NCBI RefSeq assembly: GCF_029218125.1
Contig: NZ_JARFXX010000009.1
Span: 24,484-88,483, forward strand
DNA from: Oscillibacter faecalis_A
Lineage (GTDB): Bacteria; Bacillota; Clostridia; Oscillospirales; Oscillospiraceae
Reading direction: 5' to 3'
Length of the DNA stretch: 64,000 nucleotides
A program made the translations under genes and the position numbers. The notes below the pieces were generated by a model. That model was not told the DNA's origin. It searched no databases and saw only the letters and a program-made list of their open reading frames with translations. Below are positions 43,586-51,510 of the stretch, piece after piece; the first letter of the stretch is position 1, and the number at the start of each line of letters is the position of its first letter.

Positions 43586-43774
43586 TTACTTCAGCTCGAA
43601 GCTCTGGCAGTCGGTGCACTTGATCTCGGTTGGATTGGTCTCGTGGGTGCCGACGCGGATGGAGGTCAGGCCGCAGTAGTTGGAGTCCTGGCAATGGTGC
43701 GCGCAGTTGTTGACGGTGCAGTTGATACTCTGGTTAGGTGTGCACTGGCAGCCGTTGTTGGTGCAGTCCTTCAT
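43586..43774 (-). CDS. DUF1540 small Cys-rich protein
   Basis: A 62-residue protein with nine cysteines (positions 4, 9, 11, 19, 24, 28, 34, 53, 56) in the spacing of the DUF1540 family: INCTVNNCAHH and CGLTSIRVG, ending KCTDCQSF. DUF1540 proteins are common in spore-forming Firmicutes, often in metal- or sporulation-linked settings, but have no established function; metal binding is a reasonable guess. The ATG follows GGAGG. Confidence 0.88.
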   Translation of the reverse strand: MKDCTNNGCQCTPNQSINCTVNNCAHHCQDSNYCGLTSIRVGTHETNPTEIKCTDCQSFELK

Positions 43775-43851
43775 AATTCGATTCCTCCGGTCAAGATTGA
43801 TTTTGGCTTGCGCCGCTCCTTAGTGTGACCGGAAAGCGGCGGTCTATGCGC

Positions 43852-44673
43852 TTAAATTTTTCCATTTGCAGGCTGCAGCTCCGTCAGCGACGCGAAGGTG
43901 TAGCCCATGTCCTCCCAGCGCGTCAGCAACTCGTCCAAAATAGCGGCGTTGGTGGAGGAGGTGGAGTGCAGCAGCACAATGGCGCCGTTATGGATGCGGG
44001 GCAGCAGCTTGGCGTAGGCCTGCTCCGCCGTGGGCTGCTTGTCCGCGTACCAGTCCACATAGGCAAGGCTCCAGAATACGGTGGTGTAGCCAAGATTGTG
44101 TGCCATTTTCAGGTTTTCCTTGCTGTATTTGCCCTGCGGCGGGCGATAGAACCGGGACAGCTCCTGCCCGGTGGTGTCCCGGTACAGCGCGGCAAGGCTG
44201 TCCAACTCCTTCTGGAAGGCGGCCTCATCGGCAATGGCGGACATATCCGGGTGGTGGTAGGTGTGGTTGCCTACGATGTGCCCCTCTGCCGCCATGCGGC
44301 GGACGATGTCCGGCGCGGATTCGACCATGTGCCCCACCACAAAGAAGGCCGCCGGGGCATTGTGCTTTTTCAGCGCGTCCAAAATCGCTTCGGTATTGCC
44401 GTTTTCATAGCCGCAGTCAAACGTGAGGTAAATGACTTTCCGGCTGGTGTCCCCCACGTACCACGCATCGTACTGCGACAGAAATTCCGCCGTGGCATTG
44501 CCGACAGGCGTTTGCCCCTCCTCCGGGAAGGACAGGCCCCAGTTATCGGCGGAGACGGGGATGGCGGCGTCCGAGGCGGCGGTCAGGGCAGGGGGCGAGC
44601 CGCGGCCAAGAACCCCGGCCAAAGCCAGACACGGCAGCAAAAGCAGAAAAAAGATCTGTAGGCGCTTACGCAT
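43852..44673 (-). CDS. pdaA: PdaA-like polysaccharide deacetylase
   Basis: Predicted N-acetylmuramic acid deacetylase acting in spore cortex muramic-delta-lactam formation. The 273-residue protein has a signal peptide (about 1-22) and a NodB domain. The domain carries the PdaA-type motif YLTFDCGYENGNTEAILD (Asp-Cys in place of Asp-Asp), the metal-binding VGNHTYHHPDMS, FYRPPQGKYS and VLLHSTSSTN near the end. The ATG at 44673 follows GGAGGGGC; a longer reading 50 codons upstream runs through the divergent promoter. It is unlike the degenerate domain at 38-39 kb, which lacks these residues. Confidence 0.9.
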   Translation of the reverse strand: MRKRLQIFFLLLLPCLALAGVLGRGSPPALTAASDAAIPVSADNWGLSFPEEGQTPVGNATAEFLSQYDAWYVGDTSRKVIYLTFDCGYENGNTEAILDALKKHNAPAAFFVVGHMVESAPDIVRRMAAEGHIVGNHTYHHPDMSAIADEAAFQKELDSLAALYRDTTGQELSRFYRPPQGKYSKENLKMAHNLGYTTVFWSLAYVDWYADKQPTAEQAYAKLLPRIHNGAIVLLHSTSSTNAAILDELLTRWEDMGYTFASLTELQPANGKI

Positions 44674-44739
44674 AAATGCCCCTCCGTTTGCATAGAAGTC
44701 ATGAGTAGTCTGTGCGGCGGGGGAAAATTTTATGCGCGG

Positions 44740-44768
44740 TTGCGAAGCGCGGTGAAAGCTGGTATGAT
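44740..44768 (+). promoter_or_regulatory. Promoter for the endonuclease/exonuclease operon
   Basis: TTGCGA (44740-44745) and TATGAT (44763-44768) with a 17-base spacer, 34 bases before the ATG. Confidence 0.65.
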
Positions 44769-44801
44769 GAAAAGCGAAAAATTTTCCAAAGGAGAAAAAC
44801 C

Positions 44802-45500
44802 ATGGCAAAAAAGCAACGCGCATCCCGGAAGCCCGGTTGGAAGGAGGCGCTGGTGGTCATCGCGCTGGCAGTTCTGCTGAGCCTGGTGCGGCAGATGTCG
44901 ACCCCCAGCTATGACATGAGCAGCATCCCGGACTATGACGGGACCAGCGCCTACACCGTGATCGACCGGAACCAGCCCTCCTTCACCGAGGACGAATACA
45001 CCACTGATTCCTATGAATATTACAGCGATTTGGACAGCCTTGGCCGATGCGGCGTGACAGAGGCCTGCATCGGCGTAGACCTCATGCCGACAGAGGAGCG
45101 GGAGAGCATCAGCAAGGTCAAGCCCACCGGCTGGGTGCAGAACCAGTATGACTTTGTAGACGGAAAGAGCCTTTATAACCGCTGCCACCTTATCGGCTTC
45201 CAGCTCACCGGCGAGAACGCTAACGAGAAAAACCTCATCACAGGTACGCGGTACATGAATGTGGAGGGGATGCTGCCCTTTGAAAACGAGGTGGCGGATT
45301 ATGTGGCCTCCACCGGCAACCATGTGCTCTACCGGGTGACGCCGGCTTTTGTTGGCTCCGAGCTGGTGGCCCGGGGTGTGGAGATGGAGGCGTACTCCGT
45401 AGAGGACGAGGGCCGCGGCGTGTGCTTCCATGTGTATTGCTACAATGTGCAGCCCGGCGTGGAGATCGATTACGCAACAGGGGAGAACTGGGCGGCATGA
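44802..45500 (+). CDS. DNA/RNA non-specific endonuclease, membrane-anchored
   Basis: A 232-residue protein with one N-terminal membrane segment (about 14-30) and an extracytoplasmic nuclease domain of the EndA/NucA class. Seen: CGVTEACIGVDLMPTEERES, the catalytic-region DGKSLYNRCHLIGFQLTGEN (His in RCHLIG where the classical motif is DRGH) and NLITGTRYMNVEGM. ATG at 44802 follows AAAGGAGAAAAACC. Its stop overlaps the start of the exonuclease gene (ATGA). A role in DNA uptake or extracellular DNA scavenging is possible and would fit the nucleoside-uptake genes in this window, but that is inference. Confidence 0.85.
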   Translation: MAKKQRASRKPGWKEALVVIALAVLLSLVRQMSTPSYDMSSIPDYDGTSAYTVIDRNQPSFTEDEYTTDSYEYYSDLDSLGRCGVTEACIGVDLMPTEERESISKVKPTGWVQNQYDFVDGKSLYNRCHLIGFQLTGENANEKNLITGTRYMNVEGMLPFENEVADYVASTGNHVLYRVTPAFVGSELVARGVEMEAYSVEDEGRGVCFHVYCYNVQPGVEIDYATGENWAA

Positions 45501-46180
45501 TGAAGCTGTGGAACGAGTTTGACCGCATGGTGGTCTTTGACACGGAGACCACGGGCATTGAATTTGACCGTGACCGCATTATTGAGATCGGCGCTGTGGC
45601 CCTGAAGGAGCAGGGGGAGAGCGGTGATTTCAACGCGCTGATTCGTCTGCCGGAGGGGCGGACCCTGCCGCCGTTCATTACGCAGCTCACCGGCATTACC
45701 GATGAACAGCTTGCGCGGGAGGGCGTGGATGACCGCACGGCGGCGGAGGGCTTCTGCCAACTGCTGGAAGGGGCGGAGCGGCCGCTGCTGGTGGCGTATA
45801 ACGAGCAGTTCGATTTGAATTTTCTCTATCATCTGTTACGCCCGCTGAATTTGGTCTCCGTGCTGAAAAAGCCGCGGTTTTTAGATGCCCTGACGGTGTA
45901 TCGCGACCGGCGGGACTATCCCCATAAGCTGTGCAACGCCATTGAGGCCTACGGGCTGACGGAGGCGGAAAACAGCCACCGCGCTGTGGATGACGCCCGG
46001 GCTACCGTGCTGCTACTGGAGGCCATGGCGGCGGAGCGAGATGACCTGACACAGTACATAGACCTGTTCGGCGTACACCCGAAATACGGTGTCAGCGGGC
46101 GGAAGATTGCCTCCGTGACCTACTGTCCCCAGCCATATGACCGGCGGGTGCCATTGTATGAGCTGGCTCATACAATGTGA
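45497..46180 (+). CDS. DnaQ-like 3'-5' exonuclease
   Basis: DEDDh-family exonuclease, 227 residues. Exo I FDTETTGIEFD, Exo II AYNEQFDLNFLYHLL and Exo III HRAVDDARATVLLL with the diagnostic His are all present. It resembles stand-alone PolC-type exonucleases. The start overlaps the endonuclease stop. The two nucleases could degrade DNA in sequence, outside and inside the cell; alternatively this is a repair enzyme. Confidence 0.88.
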   Translation: MMKLWNEFDRMVVFDTETTGIEFDRDRIIEIGAVALKEQGESGDFNALIRLPEGRTLPPFITQLTGITDEQLAREGVDDRTAAEGFCQLLEGAERPLLVAYNEQFDLNFLYHLLRPLNLVSVLKKPRFLDALTVYRDRRDYPHKLCNAIEAYGLTEAENSHRAVDDARATVLLLEAMAAERDDLTQYIDLFGVHPKYGVSGRKIASVTYCPQPYDRRVPLYELAHTM

Positions 46181-46208
46181 AGATTCTGTGAACAATCCTG
46201 AAAATATC

Positions 46209-46257
46209 TTGAAATATGACAACCTGACGTTTATGATAGGCGTCAGGTTGTCATATT
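46209..46257 (+). promoter_or_regulatory. Promoter with overlapping 17-bp inverted-repeat operator of the TetR-efflux operon
   Basis: TTGAAA (46209-46214) and TATGAT (46232-46237) are 17 bases apart. A perfect inverted repeat (46213-46229 with 46241-46257, loop 11) fills the spacer and continues past the -10, which lies in the loop. Binding of a dimeric repressor here would block polymerase, as expected for TetR autoregulation. Confidence 0.7.
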
Positions 46258-46340
46258 AAGCAGCCTTAACTGTATGAATAACATAGAACAGTACCGGGCG
46301 CCGGTGTGGGATGCGTCCGGCACTGAGAGGGAGCGGTGAT

Positions 46341-46964
46341 TTGCCTACCAGTACATTTTTCAATCTGCGGCCGGAAAAGCAGGAACGGCTGCTGACAGCG
46401 GCGGCACGGGAGTTTGCGGCCCAGCCCTTTCACGAGGCGTCCATCAACAGTATGATTCGGGCGGCGGGGATTCCAAGGGGCAGCTTTTATATGTATTTCC
46501 GGGATAAGGAGGAGCTGTTTCAATACCTTGTCCGGGAGAGTACGGAGCCGCTGCTGCTGGCATTTCGGGAGCTGCTGACGCGCAGTGGCGGCGATCTGTT
46601 CGACGCGATACCGGGCCTGTGCGAGTATTTGCGATCCCATAAGGCGGACCGTGGGCTTGGCGGCATGGGAATGCTGTCCGCAATCGTGGAGCGGAACGGC
46701 GAACTGCAAAAAAGCTGCCTGATCGATTTTCTGGATACCCAAGCGGTGCTGGCGCAGCTTGCTGCCGCCGTGAACCCGGACCTGCTGGATATTTGGGAGG
46801 CATCTGATTTAGAGCGCATTGTGCGGACAGTGCTGACCGTGGCGCTCCCACTCATATATGATGCAGTTCACACCGAAACGGCGGAGAGCCGGGAGGAGCT
46901 TTCAAAAACACTGGAAATTTTAAGGCGGGGCATGGGCGCGAAGCCCGCCGCCGGACATAGATAA
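46341..46964 (+). CDS. TetR-family regulator of the efflux operon
   Basis: A 207-residue repressor with an N-terminal helix-turn-helix domain (RLLTAAAREFAAQPFHEASI, IRAAGIPRGSFYMYFRDKEE) and a divergent ligand-binding domain. The TTG at 46341 has GAGAGGGAGCGG upstream and is preferred; an upstream ATG at 46311 lacks a ribosome site. The gene lies 12 bases before macA-like gene and 84 bases after a promoter overlapped by a perfect inverted repeat, so it probably represses its own operon. The inducing ligand is unknown. Confidence 0.88.
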   Translation: MPTSTFFNLRPEKQERLLTAAAREFAAQPFHEASINSMIRAAGIPRGSFYMYFRDKEELFQYLVRESTEPLLLAFRELLTRSGGDLFDAIPGLCEYLRSHKADRGLGGMGMLSAIVERNGELQKSCLIDFLDTQAVLAQLAAAVNPDLLDIWEASDLERIVRTVLTVALPLIYDAVHTETAESREELSKTLEILRRGMGAKPAAGHR

Positions 46965-46975
46965 GGAGCAGACGT

Positions 46976-48619
46976 ATGGAAGAAATGATGAAGGACACGC
47001 AGGCGGCGCAGAGTGCCGCGCAGCCGACTGCCGGTGCACAGGCGGAAAAAAAGCCGCGCTTTTCATTGCCGAAGAGTAAAAAGGGCAAGAAATGGCTGAA
47101 GATACTGATTGCCGTGGCAGTTGTGGCGGCCATCGCCGTGGGCTGTGTGGCAAACGCCGCGAAAAAGGCCAACAGCCAGATAGCAGGCGGTTATCTGGTG
47201 GCGCAGGCCGTCCGGCAGGACCTTGTGCTGTCCGTGACCGGCACGGCAACGCTGAAGCCTGCCGATTCCTACAATGTCACCACGCTGCTCTCCGGCACCA
47301 TTGAGGACGCACCCTTTGAGGAGGACGATCAGGTGGAAAAGGGTGACCTTCTGTTTGCTATGGACAGCAGCGACGCTCAGAACCGGGTGGATCAGGCATC
47401 CATCTCCGTGTCACAGGCAAAGATCGCCTATCAGCAGGCGTCCGAGGCGGCCAATCCCACCGCCACCATCAGCGGCACCATCAATGAGCTGTATGTCCAT
47501 AACGGCGACAGCGTGAGCATGGGCTCTCCCATTGCAAAGCTCATTTCCAGCCGCGATTTGACGGTGGATTTCCTGTTCCCCTACGCCAAGCCCACGGATT
47601 TCTATGTGGGTCAGCCCGCCTCTGTATACGTGGGGAATTTTGACGCGCCGGTGGATGGTACGGTGGAGTCTGTTTCCAACGAGACCACCCTGACCAGCAA
47701 CGGCATGAACTCCGTCAGTGTCCGGGTGAAGATCACCAATCCCGGCGGCATTTCCGATGCCTATACGGCCTCTGCCCGCATCGGCGCTTACGCAAGCTAC
47801 GGCCAGACCTCTATCAACATGGGCGGCTCCACCACGGTGTATGCCTCCGGCAGCGGTACGATTCAAAACCTGAGCAAGCTGGCGGGCAGCACCGTCAAGC
47901 AGGGTGAGGTGCTGTGCACAGTCTCCTCCGAGACTGTCCGGGACCAGCTGCAAAACGCACGGCTGAACCTTCAGAACGCGGAGCTGGCCGCCTCTATGGC
48001 TGCCGACAGTCTGGATGACTACAACATCACCTCTCAGATCACCGGCCGGGTCATTGAAAAGAATTTCAAGGCTGGCGATAAGGTGGAGGGCATGAACTCC
48101 GGCTCTTTGGCCGTGATCTATGACATGAGCTACCTGAAGCTGGAGCTGGCTGTGGATGAGCTGGACATCGGCAAGGTGGCTGTGGGCCAGAGCGTTTCCA
48201 TCACCGCCGACGCGCTGGAGGGCCAGACCTTCACCGGCGTTGTGGATAAGGTCAGCATCAACGGTACTACCTCCGGCGGTGCTACCAGCTATCCCGTTAC
48301 CATCGTCATTGAAAATTACGGTGAGCTGAAGCCCGGCATGAATGTTTCCGCCACTATTCAGGGCGATCAAATTCCCAACGCGCTGTGTATCCCCGTGGAT
48401 GCTGTGAACCGGGGCAACACGGTCACGGTGCCCGGTCCCGGCGCCATGAACGCCGATGGGACCGCCGTTGTGGATATCAGCAAGCTGGAGACGAAGGAGG
48501 TCACGCTGGGAAAGAGCGACGGCGACTACATTGAGGTCACCGGCGGTCTGGAGGAGGGCGATACCGTCCTGATTGCAAATCAGAGCTCCAGCATGATGAA
48601 TATGGTAATGGGGATGTAA
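46976..48619 (+). CDS. Efflux periplasmic adaptor-type (MacA/HlyD) subunit
   Basis: Membrane-fusion protein of an ABC efflux system, 547 residues. A Gln/Ala-rich cytoplasmic tail precedes one membrane segment (about 40-60), then the biotinyl-lipoyl-like half motifs (LLSGTIEDAPFEEDDQVEKG and ITGRVIEKNFKAGDKVEGM). Short coiled-coil stretches (NRVDQASISVSQAKIAYQQA and DQLQNARLNLQNAELAASM) and beta-barrel parts ending GLEEGDTVLI follow. An extra lipoyl-like repeat (SGTINELYVHNGDSVSMGS) makes it longer than MacA. In a single-membrane organism it acts with the ATPase and permease as a MacAB-like exporter, substrate unknown. Confidence 0.9.
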   Translation: MEEMMKDTQAAQSAAQPTAGAQAEKKPRFSLPKSKKGKKWLKILIAVAVVAAIAVGCVANAAKKANSQIAGGYLVAQAVRQDLVLSVTGTATLKPADSYNVTTLLSGTIEDAPFEEDDQVEKGDLLFAMDSSDAQNRVDQASISVSQAKIAYQQASEAANPTATISGTINELYVHNGDSVSMGSPIAKLISSRDLTVDFLFPYAKPTDFYVGQPASVYVGNFDAPVDGTVESVSNETTLTSNGMNSVSVRVKITNPGGISDAYTASARIGAYASYGQTSINMGGSTTVYASGSGTIQNLSKLAGSTVKQGEVLCTVSSETVRDQLQNARLNLQNAELAASMAADSLDDYNITSQITGRVIEKNFKAGDKVEGMNSGSLAVIYDMSYLKLELAVDELDIGKVAVGQSVSITADALEGQTFTGVVDKVSINGTTSGGATSYPVTIVIENYGELKPGMNVSATIQGDQIPNALCIPVDAVNRGNTVTVPGPGAMNADGTAVVDISKLETKEVTLGKSDGDYIEVTGGLEEGDTVLIANQSSSMMNMVMGM

Positions 48620-48622
48620 GCC

Positions 48623-49366
48623 ATGGAGCATCTGATCGAATTAAAAAACGTCTATAAGATCTACCACATGGGCGATGAAGACGTTCACGCGTTGGATGGG
48701 GTATCCCTTACCATCGACAAGGGCGAATTTGTGGCTATTGTGGGCCAGTCCGGTTCCGGCAAGTCCACCGCCATGAATATCATCGGCTGTCTGGACGTTC
48801 CCACCAGCGGGACGTATCATCTGGGCGGTGTGGATGTTTCCACCATGGATGATGACCAGCAGGCGGAAATACGGAACAAAATGCTGGGGTTTATTTTTCA
48901 GCAGTATAACCTGATTCCAAAGCTGACGGTGCTGGAAAACGTGGAGCTGCCGCTGCTGTACGCCGGTGTCGGCGCGGAGGAGCGGAAGGAGCGGGCTGTG
49001 GCCGCACTGGGCCGGGTGGGTCTTGCCGATAAGCAAAAGAACCTGCCAAGTCAGCTTTCCGGCGGTCAGCAGCAGCGGGTATCCATCGCGAGAGCACTGG
49101 CGGGAAATCCTTCTGTGATTTTGGCGGATGAGCCTACTGGCGCGCTGGATTCCCGGACGGGCCGGGAGGTGCTGGGGTTCCTCCAGAAGCTGAATCAGGA
49201 GGGGGATACCGTGGTGCTCATCACCCACGATAACTCCATCGCCGTAAAAGCCAAGCGCATCGTCCGCCTTCAGGACGGCCGCATCATCTATGACGGCGAC
49301 GCCTCCGATCCCGCCGCAGTGGTGCAGCCGGAGGAGACCGGCGCGGACGGGGAGGTGGGCGTATGA
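48623..49366 (+). CDS. MacB-type ABC transporter ATP-binding protein
   Basis: ATPase of 247 residues in the MacB/LolD subgroup. Walker A GQSGSGKSTAMNIIG, the family segment FIFQQYNLIPKLTVLENVEL, signature LSGGQQQRVSIARAL, Walker B VILADEPTGALDSRTG and the His switch VLITHDNS are intact. It starts 3 bases after the adaptor stop and overlaps the permease by four bases, so the four genes from the TetR onward form one operon. Confidence 0.95.
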   Translation: MEHLIELKNVYKIYHMGDEDVHALDGVSLTIDKGEFVAIVGQSGSGKSTAMNIIGCLDVPTSGTYHLGGVDVSTMDDDQQAEIRNKMLGFIFQQYNLIPKLTVLENVELPLLYAGVGAEERKERAVAALGRVGLADKQKNLPSQLSGGQQQRVSIARALAGNPSVILADEPTGALDSRTGREVLGFLQKLNQEGDTVVLITHDNSIAVKAKRIVRLQDGRIIYDGDASDPAAVVQPEETGADGEVGV

Positions 49367-50607
49367 ACTTTACCCAATCCTTCAAGCTGGCGCTGAAATC
49401 TCTGAAAACCAGCAAAATGCGGGCATTCCTCACCATGCTGGGTATCATCATCGGCGTCGGCGCTGTGATCGTGATCCTGTCTCTCGGCAACGGCATGACC
49501 AATATGATGAACAGTGAATTTGAAAAAATGGGTGCCAATTTGATTCAGGTCATGACCTATGGCCGGGGGACCGGCGGCACCCGTGACGTGGATGTGGAGG
49601 ATCTCTATGAACTGGTGGACAAGTACCCCCAGTACCTCACCGGCGTGACCCCCTATGTCTCCGCTTCTGCCAAGGTGCGCTACCAGACGGATGACTATGA
49701 CCGCACCTCGGTCTACGGCGTCAGCGAGGCATTTTTCAAGGAGGACACGAAGGGTACCATGCAGGGCGAAACCCTGGCAGAGGGACGCTTCCTCAGCTAC
49801 ATCGACGTGGATCGGCATCAGAATGTCTGCGTCATCGGCGATTATCTGGCGCAGGCCGCCTTTCGGGGCGACGCACTGGGTAAGACCATCTCTCTGAGCG
49901 GTGTGCCTTACACCGTCATCGGCGTGTTGAGTAAAAGCGGCGACAGCAGCGAGGGCAGCGCCGACGATGTGATCTACATCCCCTATGAAAACGCCCAGCG
50001 GATGGGCACTGGCACCATGATGATGGGCACCGGCGAAATGTTCCTGCTGACCTCCACCAGCCGGGATACGGCGTCCGCTGCCAAGGGCATTGTGGAAAAG
50101 CGACTGTATAAAACCTATCAGTCCTCGGACTACTACATGGTCATGACCTCTGCGGAGATGATGGACGCCATGAACACCATGATGAATACCATGATGATCG
50201 TGCTGGTGGCCATTGCCGCCATTTCTCTGGTGGTGGGCGGCATCGGCATTATGAACATCATGCTGGTGTCCGTCACGGAACGGACAAGGGAGATCGGCAT
50301 CCGAAAATCCCTGGGTGCCAAGCAGAAGGACATCCGGGGCCAATTCGTCATTGAAGCGGGCACCACCTCCGCCGTGGGCGGTGTGCTGGGAATCGGCTTC
50401 GGACTGCTGCTGGCCAGAGCCGCCACCATTGCGGTGGGAGCCGTTATGTCCAGTTCTATGAACGGCGTCACCTTCAGCGCGGTGCCGACCCTTTCCGACA
50501 TTGCCGTGAGCTTCGGCGTCAGCGTGTTCATCGGTATTCTGTTTGGATATCTGCCTGCCAATAAGGCGGCCAAGCTGAACCCCATCGACGCGCTGCGATA
50601 TGATTAA
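49363..50607 (+). CDS. MacB-type ABC transporter permease
   Basis: Permease of 414 residues with an N-terminal membrane segment (about 18-42), a large extracytoplasmic MacB_PCD domain (about 45-280) and three C-terminal membrane segments (FtsX fold, about 285-405). The conserved loop GIMNIMLVSVTERTREIGIR and KSLGAKQKDIRGQF are present. Its ATG overlaps the ATPase stop (ATGA). The exporter may handle peptides, lantibiotics or macrolide-like compounds; sequence alone does not decide. Terminator at 50606-50645. Confidence 0.95.
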   Translation: MNFTQSFKLALKSLKTSKMRAFLTMLGIIIGVGAVIVILSLGNGMTNMMNSEFEKMGANLIQVMTYGRGTGGTRDVDVEDLYELVDKYPQYLTGVTPYVSASAKVRYQTDDYDRTSVYGVSEAFFKEDTKGTMQGETLAEGRFLSYIDVDRHQNVCVIGDYLAQAAFRGDALGKTISLSGVPYTVIGVLSKSGDSSEGSADDVIYIPYENAQRMGTGTMMMGTGEMFLLTSTSRDTASAAKGIVEKRLYKTYQSSDYYMVMTSAEMMDAMNTMMNTMMIVLVAIAAISLVVGGIGIMNIMLVSVTERTREIGIRKSLGAKQKDIRGQFVIEAGTTSAVGGVLGIGFGLLLARAATIAVGAVMSSSMNGVTFSAVPTLSDIAVSFGVSVFIGILFGYLPANKAAKLNPIDALRYD

Positions 50608-50645
50608 AAGCACACCCCCGGAGGCAACTCCGGGGGTGTGTTTTA
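50606..50645 (+). terminator. Terminator of the efflux operon
   Basis: Perfect 12-bp stem (50611-50622 with 50629-50640) then TTTT; the preceding A run extends pairing. Confidence 0.88.
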
Positions 50646-50734
50646 CAAAAGCGCTTTCGGCTGGCGCGCAGGGGCGCACTTGCCAGCGGCGGCGGCTTGT
50701 GCTAAAATGAGCAAAAAACAAGGGGGAGGCTGCC

Positions 50735-51325
50735 ATGGCAAAGAAGAACAGCCGCAACACCAAGGGGCGTATCATCTCCGCTGCGTGGAAGCTCTTTTAC
50801 GAGCAGGGCTATGAGGGGACGACCGTTGAGGACATCGTTTTTGAATCCGGCACCTCCAAGGGCTCGTTCTACCACTATTTTGACGGGAAGGACGCCCTGA
50901 TGGGAACGCTGGCCTATGTGTTTGATGAGAAGTATGAGGAGTTGATTCCGGCGCTGGACCCGAACATGGGCGCGCTGGAAACGCTGGCCTATATTAACCA
51001 CGAGCTGTATGTGATGATCGAGGCCAGTGTGTCCATTGACCTTTTGACCCGGCTGCTGTCCACACAGCTTTTGGCCCGGGGCGAAAAGCATCTGCTGGAC
51101 CGGAGCCGGGTCTATTTCCGCCTGCTGCGGCGCATTGTCCGGCAGGGGGCGGAGCGGGGCGAGCTGCGCCGGGAGGTTTCGGTGGATGAGCTGGTGCGGG
51201 CCTTTGCTATGTGGGAGCGGGCACAGCTTTATGACTGGTGCCTGTGCGGCGGGGATTACTCGCTGGTGAGCTATGCGGAGAAAATGACGCCGCTGTTTTT
51301 GGAGAGCTTCCGCGCTCCTAAATAA
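50735..51325 (+). CDS. TetR/AcrR-family transcriptional regulator
   Basis: A 196-residue regulator. The N-terminal DNA-binding domain reads GRIISAAWKLFYEQGYEGTT, VEDIVFESGTSKGSFYHYFD; the ligand domain (about 60-196) is all-helical and not assignable. ATG follows AGGGGGAGG. It lies between the efflux operon and a sodium:solute symporter gene. A 48-bp palindrome (51405-51452) between it and the symporter is a candidate operator. Confidence 0.88.
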   Translation: MAKKNSRNTKGRIISAAWKLFYEQGYEGTTVEDIVFESGTSKGSFYHYFDGKDALMGTLAYVFDEKYEELIPALDPNMGALETLAYINHELYVMIEASVSIDLLTRLLSTQLLARGEKHLLDRSRVYFRLLRRIVRQGAERGELRREVSVDELVRAFAMWERAQLYDWCLCGGDYSLVSYAEKMTPLFLESFRAPK

Positions 51326-51404
51326 AATTTATTTTTTTGGTTTTACTTGCTTTCCATAATTCATTCTATTAATGAAACGTTGAAAATAAAACGATAATTT
51401 AGAT

Positions 51405-51452
51405 AAATACAGAACACAGTATAGAATAAATTCTATACTGTGTTCTGTATTT
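51405..51452. repeat. Perfect 48-bp palindrome upstream of the symporter gene
   Basis: Two 23-base arms (51405-51427 and 51430-51452) are exact inverse complements around AA. The stem is AT-rich and is followed by a short T run, so it may terminate the TetR transcript. It also lies just upstream of TATGAT-like -10 sequences (51468-51478) of the symporter gene, where it could serve as an operator. Confidence 0.75.
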
Positions 51453-51510
51453 CGTTCTTGTTTATGTTATGATATGATACCAGACATTGAAGCATAAAGG
51501 AGAGAGTTGT

